Notes under the pieces: model-generated
The model's input: the letters and a program-made list of their open reading frames with translations, nothing else
Databases searched by the model: none
What the model was told of the DNA's origin: nothing
Part shown: positions 10,230 to 20,202 of the stretch, piece by piece
Layout of the letters: every line of letters starts with the position of its first letter
How positions within the stretch are numbered: the first letter of the stretch is position 1
Program-made: the position numbers and the translations under genes
Assembly (NCBI RefSeq): GCF_035594125.1
Contig: NC_087158.1
Location: 10,983,300-11,047,299 of the forward strand
DNA: 64,000 bases
Direction: 5' to 3'
Source: Scylla paramamosain
Lineage: Eukaryota; Arthropoda; Malacostraca; Decapoda; Portunidae

Positions 10230-10960
10230 CTATCCCAGTACTGCTTCTTGGAATGAGTCAAGGTCCTGAATAATCTTGTCGTAATGCTTGGCAAAGGTAG
10301 TCTCCCTCGACCACCCTGCCTTTGCCATGATATGTGTAATTTGCAGTGCCATGGCCTTTGCCTTTGACGCTGCAGCTGGCCGAACACTGCCAGCTGAATA
10401 CTTTATTGTATCCACTCCTGACATGTGCAGCATGATCCTAATCCATCTTGCAATGGTGTCCTTGGTTACAGGTTTGTGTGGCTTTATAAAGCTGATGAGT
10501 AAGTTCCCATTCACATGATCGACACCATTCCTTAAGTGTTCAGTTTTTTCATTGTACATTTTCAATGTTTCATAAACACATAGTCTTCTATCCTTTGGGT
10601 ATGATTTAAATTCCACAAATTGTACATTGAATTTTGGTCTACACTGTTTAATGTTTTGCCCTAACCAAACACAAATAGAGTCCTTTCCAGTGCTAATATT
10701 TTTCAACATTAACAAATGCAATGTTTGCACTCTGGCTGCTTACGTGAGTGCCATTAGCATGATTAATTTTAAGGTTAGTTGAAGGCTGCATAATGGTTCC
10801 ATAGTTCTTAGTTTTTCTAGCACTAGCTGGACATCTCAGGTCTCTGAATACCTGGGTTTTGGCGGTCTCAAATTGAAGACACCTCTCAGGAGTCTGTTGA
10901 CAAGAGGATGATTACCTGCTCTGCAGCTGTCTACTACTATCCCAAGTGAAGATAGTGCTC
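10230..10960 (-). pseudogene. DIRS tyrosine recombinase (one nonsense codon)
   Basis: This would be the integration enzyme of the DIRS element. The main frame (10730-10230) carries KPVTKDTIARWIRIMLHMSG, SAGSVRPAAASKAKAMALQI and GWSRETTFAKHYDKI. These match the C-terminal catalytic part of DIRS tyrosine recombinases, with the Arg in SVRP and the probable nucleophile Tyr in AKHYDK. The N-terminal part continues upstream to about 10960 (LLRGVFNLRPPKPRYSET), and a first catalytic Arg in AARVQTL follows a TAA that replaces a sense codon near 10743. Only that stop clearly breaks the frame. The order after RNase H is as expected for DIRS. Confidence 0.85.
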
Positions 10961-11032
10961 CCCTTGCCGTGTTGACGGAATCGTAGCCGACATCCCTGTG
11001 GAAAGTGTCGGACAAGAAATGTATAATATCCG

Positions 11033-13080
11033 TTATAGCAGGATTAAGAGGATTGATTTGCCCCCTGTCACAAAACTGTAACCATCTGGTGACATGTGTT
11101 CAATACTGTCTCTCAGTTGCTGGTCTCCAGGAGGCCATGATAATGTTTGTACCTGCTGCCAAAATGCCTCTTGCTCATAGCTGTTGCCTGACAATAGACA
11201 TGCCATCAAACTGGTGTGCTCCATGATGGGGTGTTCCTCTGCCGTTGACGGATGGTGTAGAATGTCCTTCCTCCTCATTAGTAGCCACGGTTCCTTGACG
11301 AGCATTGTGAGGAGGGGCCCCATCCATGGTTGAGATGGCCACAGTGGCACAATCAACCACTCCCTTGCCATCTCTGCACACATTTTTTTAAGGCATCTGG
11401 CAATTAGAGCAAACGGGGGAAAAATGTATACCAGCTCAAACTGCGACCAGTTTATTAAGAAAGCATCAAAGTGTTCCGCTTCAGGGTCAGGTTGCCATGA
11501 ACAAAAGTGAGGTACCTGTTTATTCAATCTAGAGGCAAACAGATCGATGCTAGGAACTCCAAAGATACCGCAAAGCTCCCTAAAAATGTCCTCATTTAAC
11601 TTCCATTCATGCCTGTCATTAAACTTTTGAGATGCAGCATCTGCCATGGAGTTACCTTTGCCTGGAATATGAGAACATGTAATCCAGGCATTGTTTTTCG
11701 CACACCATTCCCAGATTTCTCTACTGATGTCATTACAGGATGTGGATTTTGTGCCCCCCATTTGGTTTACATAGTTCACTGCCATTGTATTGTCACAAAG
11801 CACTTTGATGTGTTTACCTCTGATCTGATGTGCAAATGACTTTACTGCAAATAAGATGGCTTTGAGTTCTTTTGCATTGATGTGCAATTCTTTTTCATTA
11901 ATTGCCCGTCTACCATTAACTTGTACATGATTAAGGTAATCACCCCAACCTAAGTTTGAGGCATCCGTGTACAGGTCTAAAAATTTTCCTGTCTTGCCCT
12001 GCAAGATGATTTATCCACCAAATCAGATCTGTTTTCATGTCATATGTGATGTCCATCCATTTGTCAAAGTTGTCTTTTTCTTTTTGTAATGCTGAAATTT
12101 TAGCAGTTTCCAGTTTCCTGTAATACAGTTTCCCCATTTCCATTGCTGGAATTGCAGCAACCAAGTACCCAATCGATTACTTTGGCCACATTCCTGATTC
12201 TGTCTCGTTCACTGTGAAAAAGTTGTTTGCAACTTTTAATTATTTTCTCTTTCCTCCGTTCAGGTAAGGTAACTGTCATTGTCTCAGAGTCAATAATGTT
12301 CCCCAAGTATTCCAAACGTTGTGTGGGTATTAAGACAGACTTCTCTTCATTAATACAGAAACCTACATTCTGTAGGAGCTCCACTGTTGAATGAATACAC
12401 TCATAGCACCCTTCAACTGAACTGTGGGAAATAAGAGTGTCATCAATGAAACTGGTGATGGTGTACCCTCTCTCTCTCAGTGTAGCAAAAATTGGTTTCA
12501 TTAATTTGGTGAACAGACAAGGCCCTTCTGAAACTTTGTTTGGAAGACAGGAGAACTGGAAGATTTTTCCTTGCCATTTAAGCAAAGATATTTTTGTTGC
12601 TCTTCAGCTATTTTGACAGAGTAGTAAGCATTACAAAGGTTGACAGAAACCATGTAATCAGCTTTGTTAACAAGCCAAATTGCCTGTTCAAAGTTTTCCA
12701 TCTTGAAATGTTTGTAATTTATGTGCTTGTTTAATTTTTCTAGGTTAAGGATCATTCTAAAGCCTCCATCCTTTTTCCTACGCAGAAAAACAGGGGATAA
12801 AATCTGCTCCTCCTGCCTGTGTGTTTGCTTTATAACTTTAAGGTCTAAAAGCTTCCCAACTTCATGAGTAATAATGCTCCTTTCCTCCTCACTAAAAACA
12901 TACTCAATATCTTCAGAAAATAAGTGAGTGATATCATCAACATTAATATCTAGATGGCAATGCTACAATATCTAAAATGCAAGGATCATTAGTTAACTTA
13001 TGTCACTTATGCACAAAATGGTGAAGTCTGCCTGCTTCAAAATCATGTCTCACCTCTGTTATTGCCGGGGATTGTTGTGT
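11033..13080 (-). pseudogene. DIRS reverse transcriptase and RNase H polyprotein (frameshifted)
   Basis: Three minus-strand frames form one polyprotein. About 13060-12560 has the RT start (LSPVFLRRKKDGGFRMILNL, EKLNKHINYKHFKMENFEQA, YMVSVNLCNAYYSV). Bases 12585-12100 have the palm with the catalytic box SFIDDTLIS and the LGNIIDSE primer-grip-like phrase. Bases 12004-11033 have RNase H (LYTDASNLGWGDYL, ELKAILFAVKSFA, VLCDNTMAVNYVNQ, HIPGKGNSMADAAS), then VPSIDLFASRLNKQ, typical of the region after RNase H in DIRS. Frameshifts near 12960, 12555 and 12120 break it. FIDD is the normal form of the DIRS RT box. Confidence 0.85.
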
Positions 13081-13101
13081 CCCCCGCCTTAGGAGTTTTT
13101 T

Positions 13102-14292
13102 TTATTCTGAAGCCTGCCGTGGGTAGGACTGTTGGTGGTCATTCCTGTGTCCATATGTCCGCTGGCCATAGGGATGGAACCTGGACAAGAAACCTCGGAG
13201 CTTCCCAAAGGAACTTCTGCCTCTTCCTGAAGTGAATTTCCAATTTTGAACTGGTTTCTTTGTCGTGATCTTGTTTTTCAATTTCTCAGACTCCTCAATA
13301 TTCTTGGCAGCTTGAGAAACATCATCGCCGAACAAGAGTCTGGTCATGGGTACCTTATCAGAGCACAAGTGAGCATACTTCTGATTAATCTCCCATTTAA
13401 TGATGAATCTACGTGCCAAATTGTTCCTGTGGTTAGCATTTCCCAGTAATGCAAGAGCACCATTTAGCATGTGTATCTCGTGGGCCACCTCTGGTTGTCC
13501 CTCTTGGGCAATCTTATCCAGCAACGTGAGTGATTTGGTGACAATTGTGGCAGCTTTTACAATGGCCTTACTGGCTTTTTTCATACGAAAGTCATCCTTT
13601 TTGGCGTCTGGTTTCAGAGCATCTAACACATGAGTGTTACATTCAACTGGGGCTAAAGCCTGACAGTTGCTCAGTCTTTTCACAATGACATCCTCTAAAA
13701 TCTCCTTGTACTCCTCCTCACACATGCCATTGTCAAAGACATAATTCACCATCTCAGCGACATGCTTGTCCACCTCATCAGAGATATCGTCAAGGAGCCC
13801 GTAAAACTTGACACTCTGCAGGAGGACACTACCAGTGGTCAGTTCATCCTGGGTATCACTACTAGAATCAAGCTGCTGCACTGACTGAAACCCAGAAAAC
13901 CCTGGGCTGGAGTCGTCCCCAATCACTTCTGTGCTTTGTCTTTTTACATCCACCCTGGCGCTGGCAGTGCCACCTGCTGGGGCCACGTGTCTCTCCTCCT
14001 TCAATGCCTCCAAATCATCCCATAATTCAGCCAAGGCTTCCATGACCATAGCCCAGGGTGGAGAACAGCCTTCGCCCCATAAATTAGAGGGTCGAGGATG
14101 CGTAGGTGAAGGCACACAGTCGCCTCCCTTATCTGATCCATGCCCCCGGGCATGGGGATGTACTCGTCCAAAACTTTCCCATTGGGAAGAGCCACACCCG
14201 GACCTGGAGGAATGCTTCCTATGTGATCCCTTGCCTTTATGCATTCCATGGGTGGATGCAGCCTGCCTGCCTGGTGACAGCCTGGCAGGCAA
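13102..14292 (-). CDS. DIRS Gag-like protein (396 aa)
   Basis: This is an uninterrupted frame at the 5' end of the DIRS element, where the structural Gag-like ORF is expected. The N-terminus is Arg/Ser/His-rich, followed by an acidic Ser-rich stretch (DDSSPGFSGFQSVQQLDSSS), a helical middle (LNGALALLGNANHRNNLARR) and a basic Gly/Arg-rich C-terminus (SGRGRSSFGKLRGFLSRF) that could bind RNA. No CCHC knuckle is present, which is usual for DIRS. The stop is about 20 bases before the RT region begins in another frame. It is the only DIRS ORF here without an obvious lesion. Function is inferred from position and composition. Confidence 0.7.
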   Translation of the reverse strand: MPARLSPGRQAASTHGMHKGKGSHRKHSSRSGCGSSQWESFGRVHPHARGHGSDKGGDCVPSPTHPRPSNLWGEGCSPPWAMVMEALAELWDDLEALKEERHVAPAGGTASARVDVKRQSTEVIGDDSSPGFSGFQSVQQLDSSSDTQDELTTGSVLLQSVKFYGLLDDISDEVDKHVAEMVNYVFDNGMCEEEYKEILEDVIVKRLSNCQALAPVECNTHVLDALKPDAKKDDFRMKKASKAIVKAATIVTKSLTLLDKIAQEGQPEVAHEIHMLNGALALLGNANHRNNLARRFIIKWEINQKYAHLCSDKVPMTRLLFGDDVSQAAKNIEESEKLKNKITTKKPVQNWKFTSGRGRSSFGKLRGFLSRFHPYGQRTYGHRNDHQQSYPRQASE

Positions 14293-14569
14293 ACCTTCTG
14301 TAACTTCTGATATGGCGGCGGGCCGACGGGCGAGCAGGGTGGTGGGTCAGGGGTCTGTGTGAGTCGTAGACTCTCCCCAGTGCTCCAAAGGGCACTTCCT
14401 CGCTCCTACACGGATAAAGGGATGACAGTGCAGCCAGCTCCTAAACGGATAACAGGCTGTGGCCAGGCCTTTCCGCTCCAGATGGATAACGGGAAGAACA
14501 CAGCCAACTTGACTCCAGGGCGGGCCAGAGTGGTGATGTCTGGTCTCAGTGAAGACAACTCAGCAACTA

Positions 14570-14639
14570 ACGGCTTGAAGCAGAAAAGCGTATCTCATGG
14601 GAAGCAAGCGCTGGTAGAGAAGTGATTTGCTGACATAAA
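14570..14639 (+). repeat. DIRS left terminal repeat
   Basis: Bases 14594-14639 (CTCATGGGAAGCAAGCGCTG ... TGACATAAA) are the inverse complement of 10031-10075. The wider segment from 14570 also pairs with 9755-9830. The repeat ends at the ATT at 14640-14642, after which LINE-C coding sequence resumes. Confidence 0.85.
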
Positions 14640-15037
14640 ATTAGAAAGATTGAAGGATGGAAATGAAACATGAAGACCCAGAAGACATGAGTGAATTGCT
14701 AAACTAAAAGTTCCAACAAGTTTTCACAAAAGAATCAGAATTTAAAGAACCACAAGATGAGAAGACAAAAAAAAACTGTGGGAAATTACAGTAATCAAAG
14801 AAGTTTATAAAATGATGGAGGAACTGGAAGATAGAGAAGCAACAGGACCAGATGGAGTATCAAATTTCATATTAAAAGAGTGCAGGAAACAGTTAATTAA
14901 ACCAGTATGTGACATAATAAAGTGCTCATTATCAACCAAAAGAGTGCCTAAGGAATGGAAGAGAGCAGGCATAGTGCCAATTTATGAAAATGGAAAGAGA
15001 GAAGAACCACCAGATTATAGACAATATCAATGATCAA

Positions 15038-15038
<1 letters not shown>
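14640..15038 (+). mobile_element. LINE-C copy 1, piece 3 of 4 (RT N-terminus)
   Basis: After the DIRS element the frame continues IERLKDGNE, then MMEELEDREATGPDGVSNFI, LKECRKQLIKPVCDII and KRVPKEWKRAGIVPIY, the start of the LINE reverse transcriptase (compare MMEELDVNKATGPD and RVPKDWKRANITPIF in copy 2). It ends at DYRQYQ, within the motif that reads NYRPVSLTS in copy 2, where a poly-T marks the 3' end of an inserted LINE-A. Confidence 0.85.
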
Positions 15039-15079
<41 letters not shown>

Positions 15080-18000
15080 GGGAAGGACACTAGCCAAGGG
15101 CAACAAAAATCTAATAAAAAAATGCGCACTGAAATGCCAGTCCCATAAAAGGGTCAAAGCAGTAGTCAAAAATTGATGAATAAGTGTCTTGAAACCTCCC
15201 TCTTCAAGGAATTCAAGTCATAGGAAGGTGGAAATACAGAAGCAGGCAGGGAGTTCCAGAGTTTACCAGAGAAAGGGATGAATGATTGAGAATACTGGTT
15301 AACTCTTGCATTAGAGAGGTGAACAGAATAGGGGTGAGAGAAAGAAGAAAGTCTTGTGCAGCAAGGCCATGGGAGGAGGGGAGGCATGCAATAAGCAAGA
15401 TCAGAAGAGCAGTTAGCATGAAAATAGTGGTAGAAGACAGCTAGATATGCAACATTGCGGCGGTGAGAGAGAGGCTGAAGACAGTCAGTTAGAGGAGAGG
15501 AGTTGATGAGACGAAAAGCTTTTGATTCCACCCTGTCTAGAAGAGCAGTATGAGTGGAACCTCCCCAGACATGTGAAGCATACTCCATACATGGACGGAT
15601 AAGGCCCTTGTACAGAGTTAGCAGCTGGGGGGGTGAGAAAAACTGGCGGATACGTCTCAGAACACCTAACTTCATAGAAGCTGTTTTAGCTAGAGATGAG
15701 ATGTGAAGTTTCCAGTTCAGATTATAAGTAAAGAACAGACCTAGGATGTTCAGTGTAGAAGAGGGGGACAGTTGAGTGTCATTGAAGAAGAGGGGATAGT
15801 TGTCTGGAAGGTTGTGTCGAGTTGATAGATGGAGGAATTGAGTTTTTGAGGCATTGAACAATACCAAGTTTGCTCTGCCCCAATCAGAAATTTTAGAAAG
15901 ATCAGAAGTCAAGCGTTCTGTGGCTTCTCTGCGTGATATGTTTACCTCCTGAAGGGTTGGACGTCTATGAAAAGACGTGGAAAAGTGCAGGGTGATATCA
16001 TCAGCATAGGAGTGGATAGGACAAGAAGTTTGGTTTAGAAGATCATTAATGAATAATAAGAAGAGAGTGGGTGACAGGACAGAACCCTGAGGAACACCAC
16101 TGTTGATAGATTTAGAAGAACAGTGACCGTCTACCACAGCAGCAATAGAACGGTCAGAAAGGAAACTTGAGATGAAATTACAGAGAGAAGGATAGAAACA
16201 GTAGGAGGGTAGTTTGGAAATCAAAGCTTTGTGCCAGACTCTATCAAAAGCTTTTGATATGTCCAAGGCAACAGCAAAAGTTTCACCAAAATCTCTAAAA
16301 GAGGGTGACCAAGACTCAGTAAGGAAAGCCAGAAGATCACCAGTAGAGCGGCCTTGACGGAACCCATACTGGCGATCAGATAGAAGGTTGTGAAGTAATA
16401 GATGTTTAAGAATCTTCCTGTTGAGGATAGATTCAAAAAGTTTAGATAGGCATGAAATTAAAGCAATAGGACAGTAGTTTGAGGGATTAGAATGGTCACC
16501 CTTTTTAGGAACAGGTTGAATGTAGGCAAACTTCCAGCAAGAAGGAAAGGTAGATGTTGACAGACAGAGCTGAAAGAGTTTGACTAGGCAAGGTGCAAGC
16601 ATGGAGGCACAGTTTCGGAGAACAATAGGAGGGAACCCATCAGGACCATAAGCCTTCCGAGAGTTTAGGCCAGCAGGGCATGGAAAACATCATTGCGAAG
16701 AATTTTAATACGTGCCATGAAGTAGTCAGAGGGTGGAGGAGAAGGAGGAACAAGCCCAGAATCGTCCAAGATAGAGTTTTTAGCAAAGGTTTGAGCGAAG
16801 AGTTCAGCTTTAGAAATAGATGTGATAGCAGTGGTACCATCTGGTTGAAATAGAGGAGGGAAAGAAGAAGAAGGAAAGTTATTGGAGATATTTTTGGCTA
16901 GATGCCAGAAATCACAAGGGGAGTTAGATCTTGAAAGGTTTTGACATTTTCTGCTAATGAAGGAGTTTTTGGCTAGTTGGAGAACAGACTTGGCATGCTT
17001 CCGGGCAGAAATATAAAGTGCATGAGATTCTGGTGATGGAAGGCTTAAGTACCTTTTGTGGGCCACCTCTCTATCATGTATAGCACAAGAACAAGCTGTG
17101 TTAAACCAAGGTTTAGAAGGTTTAGGACGAGAAAAAGAGTGAGGAATGTACACTTCTGTTATGCGCTCAGCACACAAAGACGGGTCTCTGACACGGAAGC
17201 AGTAGTCATTCCAAGGAAAATCAGCAAAATACCTCCTCAGATCCCCCCAACTAGCAGAGGCAAAACGCCAGAGGCACCTTCGCTTAGGGGGATCCTGAGG
17301 AGGGATTGGAGCAATAGGACAAGATAAAGATATGAGATTGTGATCGGAGGAGCCCAACGGAGAAGAAAGGGTGACAGCATAAGCAGAAGGATTAGAGTTC
17401 AGGAAAAGGTCAAGAATGTTGGGCGTATCTCCAAGACGGTCAGGAATACGAGTAAGGTGTTGTACCAATTGCTCTAGGTCATGGAGGATAGCAAAGTTGT
17501 AGGCTAGTTCACCAGGATGGTCAGTGAAGGGAGAGGAAAGCCAAAGCTGGTGGTGAACAATGAAGTCTCCAAGAATGGAGATCTCTGCAAAAGGGAAGAG
17601 GGTCAGAATGTGCTCCACTTTGGAAGTTAAGTAGTCAAAGAATTTCTTATAATCAGAGGAGTTAGGTGAGAGGTATACAGCACAGATAAATTTAGTATGA
17701 GAGTGACTCTGTAGTTGTAGCCAGATGGTGGAAAACTCGGAAGATTCAGGAGCGTGGGCACGAGAGCAGGTTAAGTCATTGCGCACATAAACGCAGCATC
17801 TAGCTTTGGATCGAAAATGAGGATAGAGAAAGTAGGGGGGAACAGAAAAGGGGCTACTGTCAGTTGCCTCAGACACCTGAGTTTTCGTGAGGAAAAGAAG
17901 ATGAGGTTTAGAAGAGGAGAGGTGGTGTTCTACAGATTGAAAATTAGATCTTAGACCGCGAATGTTGCAGAAATTAATGAAGAAAAAGTTGAGGGGGTGT

Positions 18001-18352
18001 CAAGACACTTAGGGTCGTCGACAGAAAGGCATTCCGACCTGGGGACATTTATGGTCCCCTCCCCAGATGGGGACTCCGAGGCTGGTGTAGGAGTCGCCAT
18101 GATGATTTAAAAATTTTTGAGTGAGGGGTGTGTGTGTTATTAGATGCTTGTAGTTTTGTGTGGAGGAAGAGAGTTGTCTTTAGAGGGCAGGCTGTGACTA
18201 CCCCCTTGTGTTGTGAGACACAAAGGGAAACATTCAGTGAGGTCACAGCTGGGTTTAATGATAAGTTCACAGCACCCTCTGAACAGTGCTTTAGACCTCA
18301 CTGGGAGTAATTATCGTTTCGGCAGGTGTCTACTGCCTCCTCCATAGTACGT
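15039..18352 (-). mobile_element. LINE-A copy 1, nearly full length
   Basis: The element is read on the minus strand. The poly(A) tail appears as about 36 T bases (15040-15075), preceded in element order by the 3' UTR phrase TTGCCCTTGGCTAGTGTCC. The ORF spans about 18100-15166, and a 5' leader extends to about 18352. It is the longest LINE-A copy in the window and lies inside LINE-C copy 1, which resumes near 18356. The exact 5' end cannot be fixed without another full-length copy, so no target duplication is claimed. Confidence 0.85.
15166..18100 (-). pseudogene. LINE-A endonuclease/reverse transcriptase (two frameshifts)
   Basis: This would nick target DNA and reverse-transcribe the LINE RNA. 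The best start is the ATG at 18100 (MATPTPASESPSGEG). A C-run frameshift near 18000 leads into the APE-type endonuclease ([59 protein letters not shown]). A second frameshift near 16665 precedes RT (KKGDHSNPSNYCPIALISCL, SDRQYGFRQGRSTGD, VALDISKAFDRVWHKALISK, NSGVPQGSVLSPTLFLLFIN, HSYADDITLHFS). The YADD box and SDH motif are intact. The usual GDFN is GDFI here, so a conserved EN Asn is substituted. The C-terminus ends SRHLFINF. The family is jockey-like and the clade is not resolved. Length is about 975 codons with no separate ORF1. Confidence 0.85.
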
Positions 18353-19370
18353 AAGATCTGTAAAAAGTGATAAAGAAGCAATGGACAAAATTTCTGGAAT
18401 ATTATATAATAACAAAAACAGTATGGCTTTAGACAAAAGTGATCATGTGTAACAAATTTGATGAGCTTCTATTTGAGAGTGACTTATATAACACAGGATA
18501 GGGATGGATGGGTAGACAGTGTGTATTTTGGTCTAAAAAAAAACTTTCAACAAAGTTCCCCACAACAAGCTATTATGGAAGCTAGAAAATATAGGAGGAT
18601 TAAATGGAAAAATAAAAATCTGGATGGAAAGTTACTTAGAGGGAAGAGAAATGAGAATGATAGTAAAAGATGTAAAATTGAAATGGAGAAAAGTAAATAC
18701 TGGAGTACCACAAGGATCAGTGCTGGCACCAATGCTTTTCCCAATCAGAATAAATGATATGCCTGAAGGAGTAAAGAGTTACATGAGTTTGTTTGCAGAT
18801 GATGCAAAATTACAAACAAATAAGAAACAATGAAGACTGAAATTCTACAAGAGGACTTGAATAAAATCTGGGACTGGAGTAAAAAAAATGGGAGATGGAA
18901 TTTAATGTGAAAAATGTCATGTAAAGGAAATGGAAAAAAGTGAAAAGAGACCAAAATGGACATATAAAATGTGAAATGAAGAAATAATAAAAGTATAAGA
19001 AGAGAAAGGTCTGGGAGTGACAATACAGGATAGTCAACAGTCAGAGAAACATTTAGAAAAGATATTCAGAGATACTTATAGAATGGTGAGAAATATTGGA
19101 ACAGCATTCCACTACATGAATAAAGATATGATGAGAAAGTTAATTACTACTATGATTAGATCAAAGATGAAATATACTGAATCAGTGTGGTCTCCCCATA
19201 AGAAGAAACATGTCAAAAAATTACAAGAAGATACAAAGATGGTTCCAGAACTGGAAGAATTAACATATGAAGACAGATTAAAGAAAATGAACATGCCAAC
19301 ATTGGAACAGAAGAGAAGAGGGAGATTTAATACTGATTTATACATTGTGGAATAGAGTGGAATAAATTGA
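18353..19370 (+). mobile_element. LINE-C copy 1, piece 4 of 4 (RT palm to C-terminus)
   Basis: LINE-C coding resumes as QYGFRQK-CVTNLMSFYLRV, then DGWVDSVYFGLKK, VNTGVPQGSVLAPMLFPIRI and SLFADDAKL. These are RT motifs in the order expected after piece 3. It ends near 19360 at RRGRFNTDLYIVE, the region that reads RGDLINIYRMING in copy 2. Many stops and frameshifts are present, including within the palm. Confidence 0.8.
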
Positions 19371-20202
19371 TAATGAGAAATGCTGCTAAGAGAAGTAGAA
19401 AGTAAGATAAATAGATGGAGTAAATCTTGGCAAATAGAATTCAATTTAAATAAATATAAAGTAATGGAGTTTGGTAAGAGTAAGAACAGAATACAATATC
19501 ATTATGAGATGGATGGTATAAAGTTACAGGAATCAAAAGAGGAAGTGGATTTGGGAGTAACAGTTACTGAAAATTTGACTCCGGACAGACACATTGATAA
19601 AATTACTAGAGAAATGATGAATTTGTTACCAAGAGTAAGAATGGCATTCTCATATTAAGATGAAGGAATAATAAAAAAGTTGTTGATTTCCATGATAAGA
19701 CCAAAATTGGAATATGTGGCAGTGGTGTGGTCTCCTCACATAAAGAGGAATGTTATAAAATTAGAAAGAGTACAAAGAGCAGTCATTAAGATGGTTCCAC
19801 AGTTCAGTAAGTTGAGCTATGAAGTGAGATTATGAATGTTGGAAATTACTACCCTTGAAAATAGGAGAGAGAGAGAGAGAGGGAATTTAATAAACATCTA
19901 TAGAATGATAAATGGTATGGAAAATGTGGAAATAGAATGTTTTATAACTTTAGACACAGACTACAAAGGGACACAGTAAGAAGCTGAAGAAAGTTAACTA
20001 TAGAAGAGACATCCGGAAGTATAGTTTTCCTCACAGAAGTGTGAACAAATGGAATGAACTCAGTGAAGACATTGTCAGTGCCCTAACTGGCCATGCTTTT
20101 AAGACCAAACTGGATAGACATAGAGACAGGATACTATGAGATTACTCCCCTCCCGTAAACCACAACTAGGTAAATACAACTAGGTAAACACACACACACG
20201 GA
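19371..20202 (+). mobile_element. LINE-C copy 1b, 5'-truncated 3' fragment
   Basis: A new LINE-C copy begins within the RT thumb (INRWSKSWQIEFNLNKYKVM, EFGKSKNRIQYHYEMDGIKL, LGVTVTENLTPDRHIDKI). It runs to the 3' end, marked by AACCACAACTAGGTAAATAC, AACTAGGTAAA and a short (AC)n. A short (GA)n lies in the coding part near 19866. It abuts the truncated end of copy 1. Confidence 0.8.

Larger units (their letters stand above)
9714..14639 (-). mobile_element. Full-length DIRS-like tyrosine-recombinase retroelement (4926 bp)
   Basis: Read on the minus strand the order is: left terminal repeat, Gag-like ORF, RT, RNase H, tyrosine recombinase, internal complementary region, right terminal repeat. 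The termini (GATGAAGTAC... on the left of the window, ...GCTGACATAAA on the right) are inverted repeats and are each flanked by ATT (9711-9713, 14640-14642). This fits recombinase insertion at a trinucleotide without the staggered target duplication made by integrases. The internal complementary region at 9938-10075 joins complements of both ends. Every ORF except gag carries at least one disruption, so the copy is structurally complete but not coding-competent. It is inserted in LINE-C copy 1. Confidence 0.9.

Noticed and set aside
13931..14362. Plus-strand 143-codon frame
   Set aside because: Antisense shadow of the DIRS Gag ORF with no domain.
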